Assembly: GCA_964439935.1 (NCBI GenBank)
Contig: CAYTPW010000006.1
Span: 1 to 64,000 of the forward strand
DNA: 64,000 nt
Source: JABMQW01 sp964439935
Lineage (GTDB): Bacteria > Fidelibacterota > Marinisomatia > Marinisomatales > TCS56
Direction: 5' to 3'
Below are positions 43,951-53,351 of this stretch, piece by piece. Made by a program: the position numbers and the translations under genes. The stretch's first letter is position 1; the number at the start of each line of letters is the position of its first letter. The notes under the pieces are model-generated. The model had not been told where the DNA came from. It ran no database searches and saw only the letters and a program-made list of their open reading frames with translations.

Positions 43951-44658
43951 TTATGCGAATGCAGCTCCCAAACCTGCGCTAATAGCAACCAGCACCAGCC
44001 AGACCACCGTCATGGCGATCAGGTACGGCCCGGTGGCCTTTTTATAAATTACGCCCATTCCAATTCCAAATAGAACGACGCGCCAAAATGCAAAAATATC
44101 AATACCGCCCAGAAAGTGATAGGCGAAATCTCCAAATTCTCCAACACCTAAAAGTCCCAGCCCGGTAAACACTTCCATGTCCCACTTACTCAACATCAAG
44201 GGTACTTTGACAGCCATTTCCAAGATAGTGATCAGATATACATAGCCGCTTAACACCATCATATCCGCGAATTTGGATTCACCACCCATAATTAAGTTAC
44301 CCACCAGCAGGGCCAGGAAAGCCAGAAACAGGACCCTGATCGGAGTGACCAGAACAGAAGACGTTAGAGCTAAAATCTTTTGCAGTGCCGACGGTTCCAG
44401 AACCCTCTGATACTGCTGTTCTAAAATAGCATCTTTCCGATCTTCCGGAATACGCTCACTATTTTCGATCGATCTTTCAATACGGTCCAGTTGATAATCA
44501 ATTGTTAAATCTTTTAAGATCGTAGCAGAAATCAGCCCGGTCAGCCCTAGAATTATCAATGGAATCCACAGATCTTTCCAGTCGCGCTGCTCCACAAATG
44601 CTTCAAAGGCACCGGAAGGTGCAAAAAACACATTGATTAAGCGTTTTATGAATGACAT
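43951..44658 (-). CDS. Yip1-domain membrane protein
   Basis: A 235-residue protein with a short amphipathic start (FIKRLINVFFAPSGAFEAFVE) typical of bacterial Yip1/YIP-like proteins. About five membrane segments follow, including WIPLIILGLTGLISATIL and LFLAFLALLVGNLIMGG. Between the first two is a charged, helical periplasmic or cytoplasmic loop (about 52-90). These proteins have no defined biochemical activity. Its fixed position ahead of the tolC-adaptor-ABC genes suggests it assists that exporter. An AAGGAG ribosome site precedes the ATG. Confidence 0.82.
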   Translation of the reverse strand: MSFIKRLINVFFAPSGAFEAFVEQRDWKDLWIPLIILGLTGLISATILKDLTIDYQLDRIERSIENSERIPEDRKDAILEQQYQRVLEPSALQKILALTSSVLVTPIRVLFLAFLALLVGNLIMGGESKFADMMVLSGYVYLITILEMAVKVPLMLSKWDMEVFTGLGLLGVGEFGDFAYHFLGGIDIFAFWRVVLFGIGMGVIYKKATGPYLIAMTVVWLVLVAISAGLGAAFA

Positions 44659-44671
44659 TCAGTCTCCTTGT

Positions 44672-44703
44672 TAGTCTAATCGGATAGCAATCCGATTAGA
44701 CTA
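44672..44703 (-). promoter_or_regulatory. Perfect 14-bp hairpin between cca and the Yip1 gene
   Basis: TAGTCTAATCGGAT-AGCA-ATCCGATTAGACTA (plus strand) is a perfect 14-base stem with a four-base loop. It lies between the cca stop and the Yip1 ribosome site, two bases before AAGGAG. Neither strand has a T-run after the stem. Its placement resembles the argF leader hairpin. It may end cca transcripts by an unusual route or affect Yip1 translation. Confidence 0.55.
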
Positions 44704-44722
44704 GGAAAAGTGTTAAAAGTTG

Positions 44723-46165
44723 TCAAGTTTTTGTGCGGTCGATTTCAGCCTGATATTCAGGAATAATCTTATCCAAATAGGCTCTAGATGCTGCATAAGT
44801 ATTTTTGATTTCCCCATTCAGGATCGCCTCTTCAATCGCCGATTTTATTTTACCAACTAATTTGCCTTCTTTCAAACCACAAATTTCCATTATCTCATTT
44901 CCTCTCACTGGTGATTGAAAAGCGCGCATCGCGTCCCGTTCTACCACATCCTGTATCAAGACTTCGACGCGGTTAAAATTTCCCATATAGCGCTTGACCA
45001 GGTGGGGATTTTTTGTTGTAATGTCGGCCCGGCACATAGTTATTAGATCATCAAGATAGTCACCAGCCTCAACCATCAGGCGGCGCACAGCTGAATCGGT
45101 CACACCTTTCTTGGCTAAGGCAATCGGCCTTAAGTGCAGCCTAGTCATCGTCTGGAGGTAATCCCGCAATTTACCCGGCAGTTTCATACGGCGGGCTATG
45201 CGGTACAGCATGCGGCTACCAATTTCTTCATGACCATGAAAATTGACGCCGGAAGCAGGATCCACTCGCCGGGTAACAGGTTTAGCGATATCGTGCACCA
45301 GCGCGGCAAAACGTAATTCCATCTTATCCGACAGATGGGCGGCATTATCGACAACCTGGAGCGTATGATGAAATACATCTTTATGGTGCCATTCCCGCGG
45401 CTGTTCCATGCCATGCATAGCTGCTATTTCCGGAAACACATGTTTCAACAGACCGGTATTCTGAAGGATTATTAATCCGATTGATGGTTCAGGCGTCTTT
45501 AAAACTTTAATCAACTCCCCGGTAATCCGCTCCGGCGAAACAATCTTGATTCGTTCCACCTGTCGCTGCATGGCTCCCAAGCTTGCTTCTTCAACCACGC
45601 AACCCAGTTGAGCAGCAAAATAGGCCGCTCGCAGCATTCGTAATGGATCGTCGGAAAAAGTATCATCGGGATCAAGCGGTGTAATCAACCGACGTTGTTC
45701 CAGGTCTTGTACGCCCTGAAACGGATCGTGGAGATCGCCGTAATGATCCGGTGAAAGATCAATTGCCATGGCATTGATCGTAAAATCACGGCGAACCAAG
45801 TCACCTTTCAGGTCAGTATAGCGCATTTCGCTTGGTTTTCGGGAATCTGGCTGATAGGCTTCCGTTCGGGCCGAGGCGACTTCAACCGGTATCCTGCGAT
45901 AGGGAATATGTGCGGTAGCGAACTTTTCAAACGGCACGATTTTTTTTACTCCCAGCTTTTCAGCAAATTCACGTGCAAATTCAACTCCATCGCCTACAAC
46001 CATCAGGTCAATCTCCACGATCGGCCGATCAATCAGTAGATCACGCACCACGCCACCGACAACATATACCTCAAGATCTAGGGCAACTCCCAATTTACCA
46101 GCCACTGTCAATGTTTCATGGACAATCGGAAGACGGATAATTAATTCTTTGAGATTTGTCACCAT
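44723..46165 (-). CDS. cca: CCA-adding tRNA nucleotidyltransferase / poly(A) polymerase family protein with HD domain
   Basis: A 480-residue class II nucleotidyltransferase. Head domain motif VVGGVVRDLLIDRP is followed by VEIDLMVVGDG, where the first catalytic carboxylate is Glu instead of the usual Asp. The ribose/template motifs RRDFTINAMAIDL and DDPLRMLRAAYFAAQL are present. An HD phosphohydrolase domain (about 255-345) has WHHKDVFHHTLQVV and ALVHDIAKP. It could add CCA, part of CCA (A-adding), or poly(A); the family members are hard to separate by sequence. Confidence 0.9.
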   Translation of the reverse strand: MVTNLKELIIRLPIVHETLTVAGKLGVALDLEVYVVGGVVRDLLIDRPIVEIDLMVVGDGVEFAREFAEKLGVKKIVPFEKFATAHIPYRRIPVEVASARTEAYQPDSRKPSEMRYTDLKGDLVRRDFTINAMAIDLSPDHYGDLHDPFQGVQDLEQRRLITPLDPDDTFSDDPLRMLRAAYFAAQLGCVVEEASLGAMQRQVERIKIVSPERITGELIKVLKTPEPSIGLIILQNTGLLKHVFPEIAAMHGMEQPREWHHKDVFHHTLQVVDNAAHLSDKMELRFAALVHDIAKPVTRRVDPASGVNFHGHEEIGSRMLYRIARRMKLPGKLRDYLQTMTRLHLRPIALAKKGVTDSAVRRLMVEAGDYLDDLITMCRADITTKNPHLVKRYMGNFNRVEVLIQDVVERDAMRAFQSPVRGNEIMEICGLKEGKLVGKIKSAIEEAILNGEIKNTYAASRAYLDKIIPEYQAEIDRTKT

Positions 46166-46311
46166 TAAAATTACATAAGCAGGTCCGAAAAAAGCACGAA
46201 CCTAACATTTTCAATTGCTGGAATTGAATTAATCAATCGCTTGCATGGAAAAATCCAATTTCACACTACTGATGCCAAATGTAAATCATCAACAGCTTTA
46301 CATCATTATCC

Positions 46312-46340
46312 TTGCTGAAGGCAATAAAAAAGGCTATCTT
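46312..46340 (+). promoter_or_regulatory. Candidate sigma-70-type promoter of the PorD-like gene
   Basis: TTGCTG (46312-46317) and TATCTT (46335-46340) are separated by exactly 17 bases. Eight bases follow before the ATG at 46349, so transcription would begin at or next to the start codon. There is no ribosome site, which suggests a leaderless transcript. Found by eye; consensus match is moderate. Confidence 0.35.
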
Positions 46341-46348
46341 TAACTATT

Positions 46349-47194
46349 ATGAGAAACAAGCTTTTTATCCATGTCATTCTATTAATTATAACCGCAACAC
46401 AAACCTGGGCTCAATTTGGTGAAGTCAATACTATTATAGACGATCGATTATTGAAAGATTATGAACGGCAGGAACTACAAACATTGCAGAATGAGATCGG
46501 TCTATTTTTCATTAACATGGCCTGGGATGGTGATTATGGCGACTTGGCAATCCCATTACATATCCAGTTAATCCTGCAAGGTACGGCTACCAAAGGTTCC
46601 CAAACGATCTTTCTTTCACAAATATTAATATCTAATGGCACCGATCAGCGCTATTTTGATAAATCTTTCCAGTTTACCTACAAATCAGCCGGTAACCTGA
46701 TTTACAGTCCCGGGTATTTCGAGCCACTGCCCGGTTTTCTGGCTTACGCCGGATATTTGGTGCTGGCGGGGGAGGCAGACACCTATGTTCCCAACGGTGG
46801 TAATATTTTTTATGAGCAGTGCCGCGAAATTGCCTTGCGGGGAAATACATCAGAATATTCCAAGGGCTGGTCGGACCGATTGCGACAGGTCGATGAATTA
46901 AGTTCCAACTATGGTTTACGTAAAGCCCGTTTCGCCTTTTATTATGGCCAGGAATTATTTAATAAGGGTAGTCTCGATGAAGCCTTGATCCAGTTTAAGG
47001 ACATGATCAAAGGGCTGGATATGGTCTATGAAAAAACCGGACGAGAGCATCAGACTGGTATTTTCATGAAAGCCCACACTGATGAGTTAAGCCGTATGTT
47101 GGGTATGCTGGGGCAAAAAGATTTATTGATGGACCTGGTAGAACTCGATCCCGATAATGAGCAGATCTACCAGTCAACCCTGGAAAATTTGTAA
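46349..47194 (+). CDS. PorD/DUF4835-like secreted protein
   Basis: A 281-residue protein with a signal peptide (about 1-21, ending WAQ). The pattern fits the DUF4835/PorD family known from Bacteroidota. After an early loop (ELQTLQNEIGLFFINMAWD) come QILISNGTDQRYFDK and EPLPGFLAYAGYLVLAGEAD. Then YVPNGGNIFYEQCREIA leads into a C-terminal TPR-like helical tail (ALIQFKDMIKGLDMVYEKTG). In Bacteroidota PorD relates to type IX secretion, but no type IX genes are in the window, so that function is not implied. The product is expected in the periplasm. Confidence 0.7.
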   Translation: MRNKLFIHVILLIITATQTWAQFGEVNTIIDDRLLKDYERQELQTLQNEIGLFFINMAWDGDYGDLAIPLHIQLILQGTATKGSQTIFLSQILISNGTDQRYFDKSFQFTYKSAGNLIYSPGYFEPLPGFLAYAGYLVLAGEADTYVPNGGNIFYEQCREIALRGNTSEYSKGWSDRLRQVDELSSNYGLRKARFAFYYGQELFNKGSLDEALIQFKDMIKGLDMVYEKTGREHQTGIFMKAHTDELSRMLGMLGQKDLLMDLVELDPDNEQIYQSTLENL

Positions 47195-47208
47195 TTTAAG
47201 CCGCCGTT

Positions 47209-47769
47209 TTAAATATGAAAATTACCGCTTTCAGGCCGCTCTAGCCACTGAGCCAAGGTTGGTGCTTTGGTGTCTTTGGCCGATAATATAGGATTCGATA
47301 CCGGCCATTTAATACCGATCTCCGGGTCACACCATAGGATACCCGATTCGCAGTCCTGATTATAGGTACCGGTACATTTATATTGAATATCCACCACATC
47401 GCTGAGGGCGCAGAAGCCACGGGCAAAGCCCGCCGGAGCCCAAACTTGGCGTTTATCCTCTTCCGATACTTCAATCCCGATCCACTTCCCCAGATTTGGT
47501 GAATTACGGCGAATATCAACCGCCACCAGGAAAGCCTTGCCCCTGGTAACCCGCATTAGCTTTCCCATCGCTGGTTCCCATTGGAAATGCAGACCCCTCA
47601 AAGTATGTAACCGGGAGCGTGAATGGTTATCCTGTACAAAATTCAAAGTCAATCCGCCAGCTTCAAATTCATCCTGCCGGTGAACCTCCATAAAGAAGCC
47701 CCGTTCGTCTTCAAAGACTTTGGCGTGGATTATCAATACATCTGCCAGGGATGTCTTTTCTACTCTCAT
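47209..47769 (-). CDS. rfbC: dTDP-4-dehydrorhamnose 3,5-epimerase family protein
   Basis: About 186 residues of the RmlC cupin family, which epimerises C3/C5 of dTDP-4-keto-6-deoxyglucose. Key elements: FEDERGFFMEVHRQDEF, the catalytic histidine in LRGLHFQ, VAVDIRRNSPNLGKW, and VWAPAGFARGFCALSD. The second active-site segment IQYKCTGTYNQDCESGILW has tyrosine at the expected place. ATG 47769 follows AAGGA; a TTG one codon upstream would add one residue. It directly follows the epimerase gene. Together with the RmlD-like gene it indicates a deoxysugar for surface glycans. Confidence 0.87.
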   Translation of the reverse strand: MRVEKTSLADVLIIHAKVFEDERGFFMEVHRQDEFEAGGLTLNFVQDNHSRSRLHTLRGLHFQWEPAMGKLMRVTRGKAFLVAVDIRRNSPNLGKWIGIEVSEEDKRQVWAPAGFARGFCALSDVVDIQYKCTGTYNQDCESGILWCDPEIGIKWPVSNPILSAKDTKAPTLAQWLERPESGNFHI

Positions 47770-47772
47770 CAA

Positions 47773-48732
47773 CTATTCCTTAAGAATATTCTTAAAAACG
47801 CAAATATTATAAAAATTGTCCTGATCAAAATCGAAATCAGGCGGATAATTATCGGCCAGTTCATCAACGATCGCCTCGACCGAGCCATGAAACCGTGCCC
47901 CTAGAATATCCTGAGCCTTTTGATTACTGACTTTGTAATTCCTGAAATCCTGAATATCTTTAATCTCCAGCTCAATTTTACGGTCGGATTTCCCGGTAAG
48001 CTTGTTCCAGACAATATCGGCAACATCACCAACAGTATAGTTGGCGGAAGCAACGTTGAACACACCGGAAATGGACTGATCTGCTTGAATTGCCCGGGTA
48101 TAGGCACTTACAGCATCCTCAATTGCCAGAATCGGTCGCCAGATCGACGGATTGTTGACCGTGATCCGGTTCTTGGACATGGCAGTCATATACATTGTAT
48201 TGACGATCAGGTCAAAGCGCATTCTGGGGCTATAGCCGGAAACAGTACCCTGGCGAAGGCAGATAACAGAGAAATTCTTGTCAGATAATTGTAAGGCGCC
48301 GAATTCACCCTGCAGCTTTGAAATGCCATATGGATAATCACAGGTGACCGGCGATTCTTCGTCATATAACTGATTGATTGTATAGCCATAAACGGAACAC
48401 GAATCAGCAAAAATATAGCGTTTAACTCCGGCCTGTTTAGCAATATAGGCCAGGTAGGCTGGGGCGGCGGCATTGGATATAAAATTCATAGCCGGTGAAA
48501 ATTCGGCCATGGGATCATTGGATAAACCAGCCAGAAAAATGACTTGATCAAAATCTGCCAGATAGGATGCGTCAATATCAAAGACATCTTTCTTAACCAC
48601 TTCAACTTCCGCCGGTAAATGATTACCAAACCACAAGAGGTCCAGAACAGTAACTTCATAATTGTGAACCAGTAAATCGGGGATCAGTCGGGAGCCGATA
48701 TAACCGGCACCACCGACAACAATAATTTTCAT
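47773..48732 (-). CDS. NAD-dependent sugar epimerase/dehydratase
   Basis: A 319-residue short-chain dehydrogenase/reductase of the extended type. The Rossmann motif is GGAGYIGS at residues 7-14; the catalytic serine lies in ADSCSVYG and Y-x3-K is YGISK. VICLRQGTVSGYSPRMRFD forms the substrate region. It acts on nucleotide sugars, but the exact one cannot be named. Co-transcribed with rfbC downstream and the RmlD-like gene upstream (four-base overlap). Confidence 0.88.
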   Translation of the reverse strand: MKIIVVGGAGYIGSRLIPDLLVHNYEVTVLDLLWFGNHLPAEVEVVKKDVFDIDASYLADFDQVIFLAGLSNDPMAEFSPAMNFISNAAAPAYLAYIAKQAGVKRYIFADSCSVYGYTINQLYDEESPVTCDYPYGISKLQGEFGALQLSDKNFSVICLRQGTVSGYSPRMRFDLIVNTMYMTAMSKNRITVNNPSIWRPILAIEDAVSAYTRAIQADQSISGVFNVASANYTVGDVADIVWNKLTGKSDRKIELEIKDIQDFRNYKVSNQKAQDILGARFHGSVEAIVDELADNYPPDFDFDQDNFYNICVFKNILKE

Positions 48733-49460
48733 CGTTGCTCCTTGGTTAAAATTTCTTCCAGTTTTGACAGATCAAAAGAAGTGTCAAACGGCACCTCAAA
48801 AGACATCTCATCACGCCGGAGTTCACCAACATCGGTCCGGCCCAGTTTCCATGCCAATTCGATTACTGACTTTCGCTTCGTACCCACATGAATGGTGCCG
48901 GTCAATTCCGGAAATAACGCCAGCTTTAAAATCAAGGGGGCGATCACGGTAACTGAATCGCGGGAAGTATATTGATCGATAAAAGCCTTAGGATAGGGAA
49001 ACACAGGTTCGCAAAAGGAAGTGCGGATTATCAGAGAATCCGGGTGCATGCGAACAGCGCATTCACCACCCAATTTTGACCAGGCATAGCGATTCTGCGG
49101 CAACAATTCATCATGCTCACGGTAGTTCCCGCGATCACCTTGAAACACATAATCGGTCGAAATATAAACCATGCGAAGTTGGTGTTCAATGCACAGAGTT
49201 GCGACATTAGCAGTGCCAATTATGTTCGCTTGCAGGGCTTTTACCGGATCCGCATCAATCTTGGGTGGCGAAGTAAAGGCGGCAGCATGCAGAATTGTGG
49301 TTACATTGTATCCCGCCAGGTAGTCTGACATTTGATCAGGATTGGTAACATCAAAATCTTCAAGATCCGTTGACAGCAGCCCGGGTTCAAGTTTGCGCAG
49401 TTCAAATCCCAGCAGGCCTTTACCCCCTGTCAAAAGAACCTGGCCAGGTCTTATTTCCAT
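48729..49460 (-). CDS. dTDP-4-dehydrorhamnose reductase-like (RmlD) protein
   Basis: A 243-residue SDR protein. The N-terminus LLTGGKGLLGFELRKL carries the dinucleotide-binding glycines. TTILHAAAFTSPPKID and YISTDYVFQGDRGNYREHDEL are close to RmlD, and the catalytic YAWSK gives Y-x3-K. It is shorter than typical RmlD (about 290) because the C-terminal substrate region is abbreviated. It may reduce a 4-keto sugar to give a rhamnose-like residue. Overlaps the GT2 gene by ten bases. Confidence 0.8.
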   Translation of the reverse strand: MEIRPGQVLLTGGKGLLGFELRKLEPGLLSTDLEDFDVTNPDQMSDYLAGYNVTTILHAAAFTSPPKIDADPVKALQANIIGTANVATLCIEHQLRMVYISTDYVFQGDRGNYREHDELLPQNRYAWSKLGGECAVRMHPDSLIIRTSFCEPVFPYPKAFIDQYTSRDSVTVIAPLILKLALFPELTGTIHVGTKRKSVIELAWKLGRTDVGELRRDEMSFEVPFDTSFDLSKLEEILTKEQR

Positions 49461-50488
49461 AATTCACCAAATGTCATTTTTCTACCGAGAAAATAATCGA
49501 TTGCAACGCTGCGATGATACATGAATTTATCCAGGCTGCAATCGGGGACCAGGCGATCGCGTTGTACCTCCCGACGTTTCTGCAATATCAGGCTCAATTG
49601 CCGGAAGATCCAGCCGTGGGCATGGAGAATAGCGGCAATTTTCAATGTATCTAAAACCATGATCGATTTAATAACCACCAGAATATCCAGTAAATAACGG
49701 GCCGGCAGCAGATACATCAGTCGCCGTGAAGAATAATTCTTCATCATCATAAAAACGCTATTTCTATGATTCCAGTATTCCTTCTTAAAGCTTAAAGCCT
49801 TAATTGTACCGCCGGCATAATGGTAAATCAGTGAGTCGGTCCGGATTCGTAGGCGGTACCCCTGCAGTAATATCCGCCAGCATAAATCGATTTCTTCCAT
49901 GTGGTGGACAAAATCATTATCCAGCAAACCGGTTTTTTCAAGCACTGCCTTTCGAATAGCCATGGCCGCTCCCGAGGTCCAGAACAGGTCAATATTTGTA
50001 TCATATTGCCCAGAATCTTTTTCAATCGTGTAGAAAACACGGCCGCGCATGAATGGAAAACTGAAAATATCAATCATGCCACCGGCAGCTCCGGCATATT
50101 CGAACGAGTCCCGATCGATCATATGATGTATCTTCGGTTGAACAGCAGCAATCTGCTCATCCGATTCAAACTCCTCAACAATCGGCTCCAGCCAGCCCGG
50201 AGTTACTTCAATATCATTATTCAGCAACAATACATATTTGCCCCTGGCAACATTAATACCCAGATTATTCCCGGCGCTATAGCCGATATTACCTCCGCTT
50301 TGAATCACTTTCACCTGGGGATAGTACCGCTCCATATATTCAACACTGTCATCGGTTGAAGCATTGTCAACCATCAATAATTCAACTGCTGGATAAGTAG
50401 ATTTCAAAAGGGAATCGAAGCATACTTTCAGAAATTTCTGCCCATTATAATTCAGGACAATGATCGATATCAAGGGGTGGGATGTCAT
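49451..50488 (-). CDS. Family 2 glycosyltransferase
   Basis: A 345-residue GT-A type enzyme. ISIIVLNYNGQKFLKVCFDS opens the nucleotide-binding fold. VDNASTDDSVE and LLLNNDIEVTPGWLEP (with a D-x-E in place of the common DxD) hold the metal site. FWTSGAAMAIRKAVLEKTG and HMEEIDLCWRILLQGYR are typical of rhamnosyltransferase-like GT2 proteins. A C-terminal amphipathic part may lie on the membrane. It probably adds sugars, possibly the deoxysugar made by the adjacent genes, to a surface polysaccharide. Confidence 0.9.
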   Translation of the reverse strand: MTSHPLISIIVLNYNGQKFLKVCFDSLLKSTYPAVELLMVDNASTDDSVEYMERYYPQVKVIQSGGNIGYSAGNNLGINVARGKYVLLLNNDIEVTPGWLEPIVEEFESDEQIAAVQPKIHHMIDRDSFEYAGAAGGMIDIFSFPFMRGRVFYTIEKDSGQYDTNIDLFWTSGAAMAIRKAVLEKTGLLDNDFVHHMEEIDLCWRILLQGYRLRIRTDSLIYHYAGGTIKALSFKKEYWNHRNSVFMMMKNYSSRRLMYLLPARYLLDILVVIKSIMVLDTLKIAAILHAHGWIFRQLSLILQKRREVQRDRLVPDCSLDKFMYHRSVAIDYFLGRKMTFGELWK

Positions 50489-50548
50489 TTCAATTCACGA
50501 ATTTAAATCCACTGCACACCGTTATGACGCGGTCCAACAAGATAACAG

Positions 50549-53347
50549 CTACTCGTTGCCAGCTTTCATTTGTTGTATATCAGTCAACATTTTTCGCGCC
50601 TGTTCATCTTGAGGTGCTTTTTCCAGCCAGGCCGATAATAAGTTTTCCGCATCATCATACAGCTTCAACTGACGGTATATCTGAATCAGGGCACCTACAA
50701 TCCGGGCATTTGATCGATTCTGTGAATACAATTCTTCGAATATTTCCCGACCCCGTTCATATTCATTCAATTCCAGGTAAGTCATGCCATAATCAATACG
50801 ATCGCGCAGTGAAAGTCGCGGTCGTGACATGAGATCATCGACAATATTGCGCATCCGGTCATTCTCACCAATAGCACCATACAGGCGACCGTATTGGAAA
50901 TACAACTCCTTCGAGGTCATAGGGATCGTGGCTATTGGCACTTTATCTTCCATCCGGTTCAATACTTTCAGTACATCACCGCGTAAAACCTCTTTGAAAG
51001 CCGTATCAGCCGCTGATTCACCGGTATCCATGTAATCAAAATATTTAGCTACTGCCAATTGCATATAAGCACTACGATAGTTCTGCAATAATTTCACAAT
51101 ATTAGGATTGTAATAAACCTCCGGATTATCAAGATTTCGATAAAGGTATCCTGACTGATACTCGGAATCCCAATCATCAATTTCGGACATTAAATTGTTT
51201 TCCATGTTGGCAATATTGACATTATTGCCCTTGTGGGATACCAAGTGGAAAACCAGCCCTTCCATCTCCAGATATTTGTCTAGGCCGATCCGATTATCCG
51301 GTGACACAGTTACGGCAAAATAGATTGGATAACGCCAGGCGTTATCGTTGATGATCCGTATTATCATCAGATCCTGAACTTTTAAAGCTGCCTTCATGTA
51401 GGTCGGTTTTACAGTCCATTCTAGATAACCATCTTGATTCAAGGGATCATCTTTAACCGGTATCCGAATCTTCTGACTTTTCCAACCCCGAACCTCCAGA
51501 TCGTCGATCTGATTATCCGACATTCTAATAAACTGTTCACCCGAAGGTCGGCGATCACGCATCTGCTTAATATACCAGGGAGTATTCAGCAGACTTAAAT
51601 TAACGATGGTTACATCCCGCCGTAGGTTCTCAACTTCCTGAAGATACCATAGCGGGAAGGTATCGTTGTCGCCATTAGTAAATATAATACCGTTTGGTTC
51701 GCAGGATTGCATCAGGTTATAGCTGTAATCCCAGGCCACTGAATTACCGGTACGATCATGTGAATCATAATTTGCCACCAGCATCACGCCCGGAATCAGT
51801 AAAATTAAAACCACCATAACCGCCACTGATAATCTATGTCCCAGTTCCTTCTCTTTTAAATAGTATTGGATGCGCTCACTCACAGCGGCTGCACCGACAC
51901 CGATCCAGATTGCAAAGGCAAAAAAGCTACCGACATAGGAATAGTCCCGTTCCCGTGGTTGTGGGTTATCCTGATTGATGTACAGAATAATAGCCAGACC
52001 GGCCATGAAGAACAGGGTCAAGATAGAAAAGGCTTCCTTTTTATCCCGGTAAAAATGGTGAATCATGCCCGCCAATCCCAATAGCAGGGCCAGGGGCAGG
52101 CCAAATTGAAACCAATCCACGCCATCCTCACTGCTGTTTGCCCCAAAAGCAGTTACTCCCGGATCAGTCGAAGCTCCCCGGCCGGCATATTGCCAGAGAA
52201 AATAGCGCCAGTACATTTTATAGACCTGATAATTCCAGAAGTATTTCCATTGCTGTGAGAAATCATACAACATGTATTTACGATTCTGGGAGGAAGAGAA
52301 ATCGCGTCCATTGGCTGGTCGACCCACTACTTCTTGTTTATGGGGTAACTGCTTGAAACGCCGTGGTAAAAAGAAAAACGCGCCGTACTGTTCGCGCTCA
52401 AGATATGAAATGGCTCCCTGGACTGTTTCGGGGTTGTTTTCATCGATTCCCGGATTCTGATTGGAGCGAATAAATATCAATGTATAAGTGGAATAGCCCA
52501 CTAAAATGAGAATTACTGAAGTTAAAGCTAAGGAAGATATCCGGTGCTTATTCTGAATTGCCCATACAGTGCCAATCACAACCGCTGCAATAACAATAGC
52601 GATACTAATCAAGCCAAATCTTCCGGCAAGTCGAGGCAGGCCTTTAATTATCCCATTATGGATGATTAAAAAGGTGACACCGGTAATCACAACAGTTATA
52701 ATAAAAGATTTCCAGTCGAATTCCTGTTTCCTGAAATATATTATCAGGGCAATGAACGGCAGGGCCAGCAAGTTCAGTAAATGTAGACCCGTCGCCAGAC
52801 CAATCATATAGGCAATTATCAGGATATAACGTTCATTTCCTGCTTCATCGGCCCGCTCTGACCAGTGAAGAACCAGCCAGACTACAATAGCAGTAAAAAA
52901 AGTGCTCAAAGCATAAACTTCCGCTTCCACGGCATTGAACCATTGGCTGTCGCTGAAAGCAAATACCAGAGCCCCCACCAGCGCACCACCAAAAGCAATG
53001 ATGGCATCGCTGGTACTACTAACCTCGCCACGCCAGTGGGTAATCACCTTAACGGTGACCAGATACAACAACATTACCGCAATGGCACTGATGATAGCCG
53101 AGGTAATATTAATTCGATAAGCCACATCAGGGTGAAACGGTATCATTGAAAAAAAACGACCCAGTAGTAAGTAAAGTGGACTGCCTGGGGGATGTGGCAC
53201 TCCCAAGGTATGGGAAGTGGCAATAAATTCACCGCAATCCCAGAAGGACACGGTTCGCGCCATCGTGGCAAAATAGATTATAAATGAAAATACCAGGGTA
53301 AATCCAGCGGTAAATTGGTTCCAGCGGGCGTAAACTTTGTTAACCAC
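50549..53347 (-). CDS. DUF2723 membrane protein with TPR-like tail
   Basis: About 932 residues. The family opens with VSFWDCGEFIATSHTLGVPH and PPGSPLYLLLGRFFSM, resembling the first loop of protein O-mannosyltransferases. About 12 membrane helices follow (to about 560), then a soluble domain with MQSCEPNGIIFTNGDNDTFP and a C-terminal TPR-like tail (about 800-932). A GTG at 53347, nine bases after GAGGA and five bases after the DUF1844 stop, gives the family-like start; the frame is open to 53440 but would overlap DUF1844. DUF2723 proteins occur in FCB bacteria and are presumed lipid-linked sugar transferases. Confidence 0.85.
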   Translation of the reverse strand: MVNKVYARWNQFTAGFTLVFSFIIYFATMARTVSFWDCGEFIATSHTLGVPHPPGSPLYLLLGRFFSMIPFHPDVAYRINITSAIISAIAVMLLYLVTVKVITHWRGEVSSTSDAIIAFGGALVGALVFAFSDSQWFNAVEAEVYALSTFFTAIVVWLVLHWSERADEAGNERYILIIAYMIGLATGLHLLNLLALPFIALIIYFRKQEFDWKSFIITVVITGVTFLIIHNGIIKGLPRLAGRFGLISIAIVIAAVVIGTVWAIQNKHRISSLALTSVILILVGYSTYTLIFIRSNQNPGIDENNPETVQGAISYLEREQYGAFFFLPRRFKQLPHKQEVVGRPANGRDFSSSQNRKYMLYDFSQQWKYFWNYQVYKMYWRYFLWQYAGRGASTDPGVTAFGANSSEDGVDWFQFGLPLALLLGLAGMIHHFYRDKKEAFSILTLFFMAGLAIILYINQDNPQPRERDYSYVGSFFAFAIWIGVGAAAVSERIQYYLKEKELGHRLSVAVMVVLILLIPGVMLVANYDSHDRTGNSVAWDYSYNLMQSCEPNGIIFTNGDNDTFPLWYLQEVENLRRDVTIVNLSLLNTPWYIKQMRDRRPSGEQFIRMSDNQIDDLEVRGWKSQKIRIPVKDDPLNQDGYLEWTVKPTYMKAALKVQDLMIIRIINDNAWRYPIYFAVTVSPDNRIGLDKYLEMEGLVFHLVSHKGNNVNIANMENNLMSEIDDWDSEYQSGYLYRNLDNPEVYYNPNIVKLLQNYRSAYMQLAVAKYFDYMDTGESAADTAFKEVLRGDVLKVLNRMEDKVPIATIPMTSKELYFQYGRLYGAIGENDRMRNIVDDLMSRPRLSLRDRIDYGMTYLELNEYERGREIFEELYSQNRSNARIVGALIQIYRQLKLYDDAENLLSAWLEKAPQDEQARKMLTDIQQMKAGNE

Positions 53348-53351
53348 GATT

